Part shown: piece by piece, positions 1 through 7,222 of the stretch
How the letters are laid out: each line of letters starts with the position of its first letter
Numbering within the stretch: position 1 is the stretch's first letter
DNA from: Sulfurovum sp.
GTDB taxonomy: Bacteria; Campylobacterota; Campylobacteria; Campylobacterales; Sulfurovaceae
Length of the DNA stretch: 18,836 bases
Direction of reading: 5' to 3'
Assembly: GCA_020719895.1 (NCBI GenBank)
Contig: DYPM01000024.1
Coordinates: forward strand, 1 to 18,836
Made by a program: the position numbers and the translations under genes
The notes under the pieces: generated by a model
Databases searched by the model: none
What the model was told of the DNA's origin: nothing
Seen by the model: only the letters and a program-made list of their open reading frames with translations

Positions 1-20
1 TTAGAGTTCTTGCAGAAAGT

Positions 21-86
21 TGTCTTTCAGCGTGAAGGCTCACGCACTTTGTGCTTAGACTTCTTGTTTTGCAAGAAGTCTATTGA
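21..86. repeat. Hairpin repeat A, copy 1
   Basis: About 65 bp that recurs at 5241-5306 in the same orientation. It holds two perfect inverted repeats: GCAC-ttt-GTGC (44-54) and a 10-bp stem AGACTTCTTG / CAAGAAGTCT (57-66 / 72-81) with a 5-nt loop. The 45 bp over the hairpins differ from copy 2 at only three places, all in loops or in a pair that becomes G-T. The flank GAGTTCTTGCAGA just upstream (4-16) also has a counterpart near copy 2. It lies upstream of the TetR gene. Whether it is a terminator for a gene left of the window or a mobile palindrome cannot be told from here. Confidence 0.75.
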
Positions 87-144
87 TTAACATAATATAA
101 AATATAATAAAAATAATAATCCCCCCTCTTTATCTAATCTCTAC

Positions 145-150
145 TATACT
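145..150 (+). promoter_or_regulatory. Putative -10 box for the TetR operon
   Basis: TATACT lies 40 bases before the start codon at 191, preceded by AT-rich DNA and a C6 tract (121-126). No -35 consensus is visible. This is common in Campylobacterota sigma-70 promoters, which makes the call tentative. Confidence 0.35.
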
Positions 151-190
151 TCACACATAAAATACGTCCTATAAATGTAAGGCTCTATCT

Positions 191-808
191 ATGTCATATC
201 AGACTGATACCAAATCGTTGATTCTTAAAGTCTCTCTCAAGCTCTTTGCTGCTAAAGGTTTTCATGCAACTACCGTTCGTGATATTGCCAATGCGATAGG
301 GATAAGACAAAGTGCTCTTTATAATCATTTCAAAAACAAAGAAGAGATATTTGAAATTCTACTGTTAGAGTTTGACACTTTGCCCATTGTTTGTTTGTTT
401 GCAAATACAAATATTGATACACTTCATATACAAGGCAAAGCTGTGTTTATTGCTATTTCTCAAGCCTTTAAGTCATTTGCGATGGAGAACAGATACGATG
501 CATTATGGAGATTGATGGCTCAAGAGATGTATCGCCATGAACAGATAAGAACAATCTATCATGATCAAATATGTGTTGCGAATATTCGTGTTCTTTGTAT
601 TGTTTTTGAAAAAATGATCAAAGAAACTATGATAGTTGCTACCGAAGAGCCACTTGTATTGGCGTATCAATTCTTTATGCCTCTTTTGGGTTATCAAATG
701 GAGGTTTCTTTGCTAAAATTAAACAAAAAACCTATAGACAAAATACTCGCAATGTATGATGTTCATGTAGAGCATTTTTGGCACTATTTATCAAATAATA
801 AGGAATAA
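191..808 (+). CDS. TetR/AcrR-family transcriptional regulator
   Basis: A 205-aa one-component regulator. Residues about 9-56 form the TetR helix-turn-helix: LKLFAAKGFHATTVRDIA, then the recognition helix region QSALYNHFKNKEEIF. The rest should be the helical ligand-binding and dimerisation domain, which is not conserved enough to name an inducer. Length is usual for the family. The start is supported by AAGG eight bases upstream (179-182). It is the first gene of a compact unit: the next start is 4 bases after its stop, and that gene's AAGGA ribosome site overlaps its last codons. TetR proteins usually repress their own operon, so autoregulation and control of the three downstream genes is a reasonable inference; no operator palindrome was identified. 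Confidence 0.9.
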   Translation: MSYQTDTKSLILKVSLKLFAAKGFHATTVRDIANAIGIRQSALYNHFKNKEEIFEILLLEFDTLPIVCLFANTNIDTLHIQGKAVFIAISQAFKSFAMENRYDALWRLMAQEMYRHEQIRTIYHDQICVANIRVLCIVFEKMIKETMIVATEEPLVLAYQFFMPLLGYQMEVSLLKLNKKPIDKILAMYDVHVEHFWHYLSNNKE

Positions 809-812
809 TTTT

Positions 813-1421
813 ATGCAACACCAAACTGATCTTTTTGCTCACAAGTCAAAACAGTGGGATACAAACAGTAAACGCGTACAAAATACACAAGCGATTGCCG
901 AACTTATTGTCAAAAAAATTCACCTTACCAAAGATATGAAATTGATGGATTTAGGAGCAGGTACTGGACTGCTAAGTTATTGTATCTCTCCGCTTGTTGG
1001 TACGATTATCGCTGTAGATAACTCACCTTCAATGCTCAAAGAGTTTGAGAGTAAGTGCAATGATTTTGAGTGTAAAACAGAGGTGAGAGAGATTGATTTT
1101 AGTCAAGACACTCTTGATGAAGCTTTTGACGGAATTATCTCCTCTATGACTATTCACCATATCGAAGATACACCTGCTCTATTTACAAAACTTTATCACT
1201 CTCTTGGTGATCATGGATTTATCGCAATTGCGGATCTTGAAAGTGAAGATGGTACTTTCCATGATGACAATACAGGCGTATTTCATTTTGGATTTGAAAG
1301 AGAAAAACTCACAACAGTTGCACAATCGGCAGGATTTAAAGAGATCTGCTTTTCTCATGTAAGCACCATTGCCAAACCGCATAGAATATTTGATATATTT
1401 TTGATGACTGCGATAAAGTAG
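813..1421 (+). CDS. Class I SAM-dependent methyltransferase
   Basis: A 202-aa Rossmann-fold methyltransferase. Motif I is LMDLGAGTGLL (residues about 44-54), the SAM-ribose acidic residue is D69 in AVDNSPSML, and a later motif reads SSMTIHHIED, as in Methyltransf_11/25 proteins. The C-terminal part has an FHFGFERE stretch seen in small-molecule methyltransferases of unknown substrate. AAGGA at 800-804 gives good spacing to the ATG. It is translated right behind the TetR gene, so it is probably that regulator's main target. A role in detoxifying or modifying a small molecule would fit a TetR-controlled methyltransferase, but the substrate is unknown. Confidence 0.88.
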   Translation: MQHQTDLFAHKSKQWDTNSKRVQNTQAIAELIVKKIHLTKDMKLMDLGAGTGLLSYCISPLVGTIIAVDNSPSMLKEFESKCNDFECKTEVREIDFSQDTLDEAFDGIISSMTIHHIEDTPALFTKLYHSLGDHGFIAIADLESEDGTFHDDNTGVFHFGFEREKLTTVAQSAGFKEICFSHVSTIAKPHRIFDIFLMTAIK

Positions 1422-1427
1422 AATAAA

Positions 1428-1862
1428 ATGTTGAGTGATCTTGTATTCCTCACCCAAACTGATACGACGATTGGATTTGTTTCTCAAAATGCAGAGAGAC
1501 TCACCCATATCAAAGAGCGACCAGCAACCAAACACTACATCAAAGCAGTTGATTCTCTCGCGACACTCACACAACATACGCGTGTTCCTGCTATGCACAA
1601 AAATAGAGTTCGTAGAAGTTGTAAAACTACTTTTGTGATGCCAAATGGTCACTCTTATCGTGTGACTTACGATTCGCACCATCTGCTTTTGCTTCATCGT
1701 ATCAAATGGGCATACACTACATCAGCCAATCGTAGTGGTCAAAACTATGATGAAGATTTTGCCAAAACAGTTGCCGATATTATCATTGCACCACTTCACA
1801 AAACACGACAACCTTCTACTATCTATAAACTTGGTCACAATACTATAAAAAGGATACGATAA
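1428..1862 (+). CDS. Short YrdC/Sua5-like protein
   Basis: A 144-aa protein with recognisable pieces of the YrdC/TsaC fold, the enzyme that makes threonylcarbamoyl-AMP for the t6A base of ANN-decoding tRNAs. QTDTTIGFVS (10-19) matches the N-terminal TDT-x-(Y)G motif, KERPATK (29-35) the K-x-R-P loop, and TTSANRSGQ (97-105) the SAN-x-SG motif. It is clearly shorter than the usual 190-210 residues, with a reduced core and no Sua5 C-terminal domain. It may be a diverged paralogue rather than the main TsaC; a full-length copy would be expected elsewhere. It starts 6 bases after the methyltransferase stop, and its stop overlaps the next start (TAATG). Confidence 0.75.
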   Translation: MLSDLVFLTQTDTTIGFVSQNAERLTHIKERPATKHYIKAVDSLATLTQHTRVPAMHKNRVRRSCKTTFVMPNGHSYRVTYDSHHLLLLHRIKWAYTTSANRSGQNYDEDFAKTVADIIIAPLHKTRQPSTIYKLGHNTIKRIR

Positions 1863-2236
1863 TGTCTATACTCTATAAAAATCCAAGAATACGCATCGAA
1901 ATACACCAAAGTGAAATTCCGTGGCTCAAAATCTTCACTCAAACTCCATACAAAGAGATGAGCGAACTCCCCTACTCGCTTCGAATGGAAATCTATGGAT
2001 TGCTCGATACGATTGAAACTGAAATGATCGCTTACTACAATCCCACCAAAATAAATATCGCAAGTTTTGGTAACTATCTACCTCAAGTCCATTGGCATAT
2101 TATGGCAAGATTTGAAGAGGACAGTTACTTTCCAGAGCCAATGTGGGGCGTAAAACAACGAGAATCCTCACTTCATTTACCTGATTTTAGTCTATTTTGT
2201 TCTTTATTGTTAGAAGAGATTAATGAATTAATTTAG
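1862..2236 (+). CDS. HIT-family (histidine triad) protein
   Basis: A 124-aa protein whose C-terminal half carries the HIT signature PQVHWHIMARFEED (about 74-87), followed by SYFPEPMWG, typical of bacterial HIT hydrolases acting on nucleoside phosphates or dinucleoside polyphosphates. The triad reads Q75-x-H77-x-H79: the central nucleophilic histidine and the third are present, and the first is replaced by Gln, a variant known in the family. The substrate cannot be named. The start overlaps the YrdC-like stop by one base (TAATG), so translation is probably coupled. It is the last gene of the TetR unit; hisS then has its own promoter. Confidence 0.85.
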   Translation: MSILYKNPRIRIEIHQSEIPWLKIFTQTPYKEMSELPYSLRMEIYGLLDTIETEMIAYYNPTKINIASFGNYLPQVHWHIMARFEEDSYFPEPMWGVKQRESSLHLPDFSLFCSLLLEEINELI

Positions 2237-2297
2237 TTTTGAAACATTGAAATGGTTGGATTTTATAAACTGCTCTTTACCTACTCATATTTGAGTA

Positions 2298-2306
2298 TGC
2301 TATAAT
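2298..2306 (+). promoter_or_regulatory. Extended -10 promoter of hisS
   Basis: TGCTATAAT is a perfect extended -10 (TG-n-TATAAT). It predicts a transcript start near 2313 and a leader of about 48 bases before the ATG at 2361. This also argues against the upstream TTG at 2319 as the translation start. Confidence 0.65.
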
Positions 2307-2360
2307 TATTTCCATTTTTTGACTACTATTTTTAACTCTCCAAATCAAAAGGAAATAATT

Positions 2361-3590
2361 ATGATACAACCTCTACGTGGCATGAAAGACCTCACTTTCG
2401 AACAAAGCGAACGCTTCGTACATATCATCAAAACCTCTATTGAAATCGCCAAACGGTATGGCTATAGCTATATCGAAACTCCAATTCTCGAAGAGACTGC
2501 TCTTTTCAAACGCTCCGTAGGAGAGAGTTCTGATATTGTTGGTAAAGAGATGTATCAATTTGAAGACAAAGGGGGAAGCGATGTGTGTATGCGACCCGAA
2601 GGAACAGCGGGCGTAGTGCGTGCTTTTGTAAGTGCAAAATTAGACAGACAACCTATCAAACAGAAATTTTACTATTATGGTGCGATGTTTCGTTACGAAA
2701 GACCTCAAAAAGGGAGACTAAGATCTTTTCATCAGTTTGGTTGCGAGAGTTTTGGCGAAAGTTTGGTGTATGAGGATTTTTCGCTTATTTCGATGGTGGC
2801 ACAGATATTTGATACGCTTGGTATATCTTATGAACTTCAAATCAACTCTTTGGGATGTCCTGAATGTATGCCATATTACAAAAAACAGTTGATTGAATTT
2901 TTGACCCACATCAGCGAAGATCTATGCGAAGATTGCAATCGTAGAATGGTGACAAATCCTATACGCGTTCTTGATTGTAAAAACGAAACTTGTCAATCGC
3001 TTTTAGTCACATCCCCAAAACTTATCAATCAACTTTGTGAGAGTTGCGACACTGACTTCAAAAAATTAACCTCACTTCTTGATAGTGCAAAAATTGCCTA
3101 CAAAGTCAATACCAATCTTGTACGCGGACTTGACTACTACTCTAAAACTGCATTTGAATTTATCAGTACAGAAATTGGTGCACAATCAGCGATTGCGGGT
3201 GGCGGACGTTATGACAGATTGGTAGAGTTTTTGGACGGCAAACCAACACCAGCAGTCGGATTTGCGATAGGAATAGAACGCATTATGGAGTTGGTCAAAA
3301 TGCCAGAATCCCAAAAAATAGGAATCTATCTTGGTGCAATGTGCAAAGAAGCAATTGAATCTCTTTTTTTTATCGCCACAACACTTCGCCAAAACCACAA
3401 AGTCACACTTGAATATAGTGCAAAAGGTTTCAAAAGCCATATGAAAGGTGTAGACAAAATAAATCCGTGTTTTGCAATACTCATCGGCGAAGATGAACTT
3501 CAAAATGGAAAAGTATGGATAAAAAATTTAGAAACACAAGAAGAAAGTACTGTTTTGATAGAAGAAATTGAAGAAAAAATAAAGAATTAA
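2361..3590 (+). CDS. hisS: Histidine-tRNA ligase
   Basis: A class II aminoacyl-tRNA synthetase, 409 aa, charging tRNA-His. Visible marks: N-terminal IQPLRGMKDL; motif 2 FRYERPQKGRLRSFHQFGCE (110-129); the HisRS-specific RGLDYYSKTAFE (255-266) and AGGGRYD (279-285); motif 3 AVGFAIGIERI (298-308); then an anticodon-binding domain. Between motif 2 and the HisA motif lie four Cys pairs (C166/C169, C189/C192, C206/C211, C226/C229), a cluster found in some HisRS and possibly metal-binding. I chose ATG 2361 because AAAAGGA ends 7 bases before it. The frame is open further, to a TTG at 2319, but that lacks a ribosome site and sits almost on the promoter. It converges on guaB. Confidence 0.96.
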   Translation: MIQPLRGMKDLTFEQSERFVHIIKTSIEIAKRYGYSYIETPILEETALFKRSVGESSDIVGKEMYQFEDKGGSDVCMRPEGTAGVVRAFVSAKLDRQPIKQKFYYYGAMFRYERPQKGRLRSFHQFGCESFGESLVYEDFSLISMVAQIFDTLGISYELQINSLGCPECMPYYKKQLIEFLTHISEDLCEDCNRRMVTNPIRVLDCKNETCQSLLVTSPKLINQLCESCDTDFKKLTSLLDSAKIAYKVNTNLVRGLDYYSKTAFEFISTEIGAQSAIAGGGRYDRLVEFLDGKPTPAVGFAIGIERIMELVKMPESQKIGIYLGAMCKEAIESLFFIATTLRQNHKVTLEYSAKGFKSHMKGVDKINPCFAILIGEDELQNGKVWIKNLETQEESTVLIEEIEEKIKN

Positions 3591-3612
3591 AAAACCTAAA
3601 AAAATATTTTTG

Positions 3613-3730
3613 TTTGATGTAAAAAAATCCACCCCGCCCTTCGGACACCTCTTAAGGAGGGGAATGGGAGCAAGAAAGAAACCAAAAAATTCCCCTCTTG
3701 AGAAGTGGATTCTTTTAGATTCGCATCAAA
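3613..3730. repeat. Palindromic intergenic element between hisS and guaB
   Basis: A nested inverted repeat filling the convergent gap. Outer arms TTTGATG (3613-3619) and CATCAAA (3724-3730); middle arms AATCCAC (about 3626-3632) and GTGGATT; inner arms around CTTAAGGAGGGGAAT (3651-3665) and ATTCCCCTCTTGAG (3689-3702), nearly complementary with a bulge and G-T pairs. The left half also holds CCGCCCTTCGG. It ends exactly at the guaB stop. It could act as a two-way transcription terminator. The CCGCCCTTCGG plus GGAGGGG composition stands out against the AT-rich background and suggests a dispersed repeat. Confidence 0.65.
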
Positions 3731-5176
3731 TCAAGCGTTATAATTTGGTGACTCTTTGGTGATAGTCACATCGTGTACGTGAGACTCTTTGAGTCCTGCG
3801 GAGGTAATCTCCACAAACTCCGCTTTCTCCCAAAATGTCTGGATATCTTTTGAGCCACAATATCCCATTGAGCTTCGCAATCCGCCGATCATTTGGTGTA
3901 CTACGTCAGAGATTTTACCTCTGTATGGTACACGCCCTTCGATTCCTTCGGGGACAAGTTTATCAGTGGCTGTTCCTTCTTGAAAATATCTATCGGTACT
4001 TCCTTGTGTCATCGCACCGATACTTCCCATTCCGCGATACTCTTTGAATTGTCTACCATTAAAAAGGATCATCTCTCCTGGAGCTTCATGTGTTCCTGCC
4101 AATGCAGAGCCGAGCATCACAGAACTTGCACCGACTGCTAACGCTTTGGCAACATCTCCAGAGTATTTGATTCCACCGTCTGCGATTACAGGCACGCCCA
4201 TCGCACGAGCAACGGACGCTACTTCATCAATCGCTGACATTTGTGGTACACCAACGCCAGCAACGATTCTAGTCGTACAGATAGAACCCGGCCCAATTCC
4301 CACTTTGACCGCATCCGCACCTGCCTCGATCAATGCTTTTGTAGCTTCTCCACTTGCGATATTGCCTGCTACAACATCTACTTGTAGTGTCTTTTTGATC
4401 ATTTTGAGTGTATCGATAATCCCTTGAGAGTGTCCGTGTGCTGAGTCAAGAACGACCACATCAACACCCGCTTCAACCAACGCTCTAGCACGCTCCAATT
4501 GCCCTACTCCAATCGCCGCAGCAACACGCAAGCGTCCAAACGCATCTTTATTGGCATGTGGAAATTGGACTTTTTTTTCGATATCTTTGATGGTGATCAA
4601 ACCACGAAGCGTCCCTTCCTCATCGACAATTGGGAGTTTTTCGATCTTATGTTTTTGTAATACTTGTACTGCCTCTTCGAGCGTTGTCCCCTCTTTTGCG
4701 GTGATAAGTGGTGCGCGTGTCATCACATCTGCGATCCTTTGACTCATATCAGTGATAAATCGCATATCACGGTTGGTAATAATTCCTACCAACTTTTGAT
4801 TGTCGTCCACCACAGGAACACCAGAAATGTGATACTCTCTCATCAATGCATCCGCATCTGCTACAGTCGCTTCGGGATCTATAAATATCGGATCAATGAT
4901 AATCCCACTTTCAGATTTTTTGACCTTCTTTACCTGCATCGCTTGGGATTTAATATCCATATTTTTATGAATGACACCAATTCCACCCAATCGTGCCAAT
5001 GCAATCGCAACTTCATATTCAGTGACAGTATCCATCGCTGCAGAGACAATCGGGATATTGAGTGGCACATTTTTAGTAAACATCGTCGAGATATTGACCT
5101 CTTTTGGAAGGACGTTTGAGTATTGTGGCACAAGAAGGACATCTTCAAAGGTTAATGCTCTTTTTTTAATATTCAT
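3731..5176 (-). CDS. guaB: Inosine-5'-monophosphate dehydrogenase
   Basis: Oxidises IMP to XMP with NAD+, the committed step of GMP synthesis. 481 aa, usual length. N-terminal barrel residues FEDVLLVPQYSNVLP; two CBS domains at about 93-203 (a regulatory Bateman module); catalytic loop GIGPGSICTTR with Cys300; active-site flap region YRGMGSIGAM (380-389) and the PYRG residues near 417-420 used in the hydrolysis step. ATG 5176 is chosen because AAGGA ends six bases upstream behind a run of nine A; the frame stays open upstream to a GTG at 5263, but that lies inside repeat A and would add a non-homologous tail. It follows gatA after a 163-bp gap holding repeat A copy 2. Confidence 0.97.
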   Translation of the reverse strand: MNIKKRALTFEDVLLVPQYSNVLPKEVNISTMFTKNVPLNIPIVSAAMDTVTEYEVAIALARLGGIGVIHKNMDIKSQAMQVKKVKKSESGIIIDPIFIDPEATVADADALMREYHISGVPVVDDNQKLVGIITNRDMRFITDMSQRIADVMTRAPLITAKEGTTLEEAVQVLQKHKIEKLPIVDEEGTLRGLITIKDIEKKVQFPHANKDAFGRLRVAAAIGVGQLERARALVEAGVDVVVLDSAHGHSQGIIDTLKMIKKTLQVDVVAGNIASGEATKALIEAGADAVKVGIGPGSICTTRIVAGVGVPQMSAIDEVASVARAMGVPVIADGGIKYSGDVAKALAVGASSVMLGSALAGTHEAPGEMILFNGRQFKEYRGMGSIGAMTQGSTDRYFQEGTATDKLVPEGIEGRVPYRGKISDVVHQMIGGLRSSMGYCGSKDIQTFWEKAEFVEITSAGLKESHVHDVTITKESPNYNA

Positions 5177-5240
5177 TAGATTTCCTTTTTTTTTGGAGTT
5201 ATTGCAGAACTCAAAATAACGCCCAATGAACGTTATGGAT

Positions 5241-5306
5241 TGTCTTCGTGCATGAGAGCTCACGCACTTCGTGCTTGGACTTCTTGCTTTGCAAGAAGTC
5301 TATTTG
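5241..5306. repeat. Hairpin repeat A, copy 2
   Basis: Same element as 21-86. Hairpin GCAC-ttc-GTGC at 5264-5274 and a 9-bp perfect stem GACTTCTTG / CAAGAAGTC (5278-5286 / 5292-5300) closed by an outer G-T pair. The flank differs from copy 1 by extra bases that include ATAACG...CGTTAT (about 5217-5236). It lies in the gatA-guaB gap, so in the leader of guaB if the two genes are co-transcribed. Confidence 0.75.
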
Positions 5307-5339
5307 ATAAATACACTTGAAAGACGAGAGAAGTTTTAA

Positions 5340-6683
5340 TCAATGTTGATAATTGACCACTTTTTCCATACTCAACGCACCATCAAAGAGGGTTTTCTCA
5401 TCAAACGCTTTGGCAATGAGTTGCAATCCTATCGGCATTCCTTCGCTGTTTTTGGCAACAGGAAGAGAGATTGCAGGAAGTCCAGCAAGATTGATGGCGA
5501 TGGTGTACATATCGCTTTTGTACATCTCGAGCGGATCACCAACAGAGCCGATTTTGGGAGCGACTGATGGTGCGACAGGAGAGAGAATCAAATCACACGT
5601 TTTAAAAATCGCATTAAATTGATCTAAAATCAAATGTCTTACTTTTTGTGCTTTGACATAATACGCCTCATAAAATCCAGAGGAGAGTACGAAATTGCCC
5701 AGTAAAATACGACGCTTCACCTCTTCGCCAAACCCTTCGCTTCGTGTATTAAAAAAAAGTGCTTCAGTAGTTTTGGCTTCTGCTCTACGTCCATATCGCA
5801 CACCATCAAATCGTGCCAAATTTGTCGCCGCTTCTGCGGTTGCAAGAATATAATAGGTAGCAATGTCGTACTTGGTATTTTGCATCGTGTGATGTACAAT
5901 CGTATGCCCTGCACTTTCAAGTGCTTTGAGTGTCTGTGCGTATGCGATTTGAATCTCTTCGTTTGCTTCGCTAATGTAGTTGTCGATCACTGCAATGGTC
6001 AATTTTCTCTCTGCATTCATTGTGTTTGCGATATCTTCCCAATCAAAATCTGCTGAAGTGGAATCCATCGGATCGTGTCCTTTGATCGCATCGTACAAAA
6101 TCGCTGCATCTTCAACATTTTGCGTGATCGGTCCTATCTGATCAAGACTTGACGCGTACGCAGAAAGACCATATCTACTCACGCGTCCATAAGTGGGCTT
6201 CATTCCCACAACGCCACAATACGCAGCAGGTTGTCTGATCGAACCACCTGTATCCGAACCCAACGCAGCAATCGCAATTCCCGCAGCAACCGCTGCTGCT
6301 GAACCACCCGAACTTCCTCCTGGCACACGACTGGCGTCATGAGGATTTTTGGTGATACCATAAAATGAACTTTCTGTTGTCGAACCCATCGCAAACTCAT
6401 CCATATTAGCACGTCCAAAAGCCATCATTCCTTTGGACTTGAGATTTTTGATCACTGTCGCTTCATAAGGCGCAATGTAACCTTGAAGGATTTTGGAAGC
6501 CGAAGTGATAGACCATCCTTGAACCTGAATATTGTCTTTGATAAGAATCGGTACGCCCTCACCTGAACTTTCAAATCCAATATAGGCATTTAAATCAGAG
6601 GCTTTAGCTTTGGCTTCAATCTCCTCTCTAAGGATTGCCAACTCCTCTTTTGTTTTTGTTAATGCTTCTTTTAATGTAATCAC
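5340..6683 (-). CDS. gatA: Glu-tRNA(Gln)/Asp-tRNA(Asn) amidotransferase subunit A
   Basis: Glutaminase subunit of the GatCAB complex, which converts Glu-tRNA(Gln) (and often Asp-tRNA(Asn)) to the amide form by releasing ammonia from glutamine. 447 aa. The amidase signature is complete: PILIKDN gives K49, PGGSSGGS gives the cis-Ser S124, and GSDTGGSIRQ gives the nucleophile S148, followed by PAAYCGVVGMKPTYGRVSR. Initiation is at a GTG (6683) with AGGGA seven bases upstream. gatB and gatC are not in the window, so the complex is encoded from scattered loci, as is common in this phylum. It lies downstream of the 41-aa membrane protein but is separated by a 539-bp gap containing its own candidate promoter. 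Confidence 0.96.
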   Translation of the reverse strand: MITLKEALTKTKEELAILREEIEAKAKASDLNAYIGFESSGEGVPILIKDNIQVQGWSITSASKILQGYIAPYEATVIKNLKSKGMMAFGRANMDEFAMGSTTESSFYGITKNPHDASRVPGGSSGGSAAAVAAGIAIAALGSDTGGSIRQPAAYCGVVGMKPTYGRVSRYGLSAYASSLDQIGPITQNVEDAAILYDAIKGHDPMDSTSADFDWEDIANTMNAERKLTIAVIDNYISEANEEIQIAYAQTLKALESAGHTIVHHTMQNTKYDIATYYILATAEAATNLARFDGVRYGRRAEAKTTEALFFNTRSEGFGEEVKRRILLGNFVLSSGFYEAYYVKAQKVRHLILDQFNAIFKTCDLILSPVAPSVAPKIGSVGDPLEMYKSDMYTIAINLAGLPAISLPVAKNSEGMPIGLQLIAKAFDEKTLFDGALSMEKVVNYQH

Positions 6684-6715
6684 AATAGATTCCCTGTTTA
6701 AAATTAAATTCTTTG

Positions 6716-6721
6716 ATTATA
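6716..6721 (-). promoter_or_regulatory. Putative gatA promoter (-10)
   Basis: On the minus strand TATAAT lies 32 bases upstream of the GTG of gatA, with no clear -35 box. It would give gatA transcription independent of ileS, consistent with the long gap upstream. Confidence 0.45.
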
Positions 6722-7005
6722 CCTAAAAGTAGTTTTGGGCTTAATGTAAGCATTTAACACTAATGTTTAAAAAAATTATGGGTTTATAAAGATTGAACTT
6801 GTGACTTTCAAGTTAGCACAAAACTAACTAAAACACAAAGAGTTAAAAGTGGCGTTAAAAATAGTGCAAGAATACAATGGAGATCTGTTATTTTGACATT
6901 GTCTCTATGCTTGGGCGAAGAAACTTCAAGTAAAGGTTATGATAGGCTATACAGTCTTGAAAAGCATCAAAATATGATGTATCATATAGAAACATCAAAA
7001 TAACT

Positions 7006-7124
7006 ATAGGGAACCTCTAAAAACATAGATTGCTTCACTTCGTTTGCAATGACAAATCCCGTCATTGCGAGGCTTTGTAAAAGCCGAAGCAATCCAAAAT
7101 GTAGTTTTTAGAGATTCCCTATAC
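7006..7124. repeat. Element B, copy 1: MITE-like repeat with nested hairpins
   Basis: 119 bp bounded by terminal inverted repeats TATAGGGAACCTCTAAAAA (7006-7024) and its near-complement (7106-7124; 18 of 19 match). Inside: a 9-bp stem GATTGCTTC / GAAGCAATC (7029-7037 / 7087-7095) enclosing two perfect hairpins, GCAATGAC / GTCATTGC (7047-7054 / 7062-7069) and GGCTTT-gta-AAAGCC (7072-7086). As a single strand it would fold into a three-way junction on a long stem. Nothing in it codes for protein. A second copy starts at 18759 with about 95% identity over 78 bp. The core (CGTCATTGCGAGG, GAAGCAATCC) resembles small palindromic repeats known in many bacterial genomes. Mobilisation by a transposase elsewhere is an inference. 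Confidence 0.85.
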
Positions 7125-7222
7125 TTGAATAACAAATCAAATTATTTAAACGATTTTAAAATTTTAATTTTTGCTATAAATAAAAAGCGACGATTCCCTT
7201 GAATTGTAGCTTTTGAAAAGTC

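Larger units (their letters stand above)
6684..7222. other. 539-bp gap between gatA and the small membrane gene
   Basis: Holds the gatA promoter candidate (6716-6721), the 119-bp element B (7006-7124), and about 250 bp (6740-7000) with no intact gene. In that middle part all frames are broken by stops. The longest pieces are a 33-codon minus-strand frame beginning MFLYDTSYFDAFQD, and an adjacent minus-strand frame without a start whose end is strongly hydrophobic (ILALFLTPLLTLCVLV). A small inverted repeat AACTTG...CAAGTT is also present. The stretch may be the remnant of a decayed gene, but no family can be named. Confidence 0.5.

Noticed and set aside
121..126. C6 tract upstream of the TetR gene as a phase-variable switch
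   Set aside because: Phase-variable homopolymers in Campylobacterota are usually eight or more bases and within or next to surface genes; six is too short to claim.
1179..1697. 172-aa minus-strand open frame
   Set aside because: It is antisense to the methyltransferase and YrdC-like genes, which have clear motifs; its composition (Cys, Phe, Ile rich) is typical of shadow frames.
2319..2360. Upstream TTG start for hisS
   Set aside because: No ribosome site, almost on the predicted transcript start, and the extra residues do not look like HisRS.
5177..5263. GTG start for guaB at 5263
   Set aside because: It would translate repeat A and a poly-A leader; the ATG at 5176 has a good ribosome site and a family-typical N-terminus.
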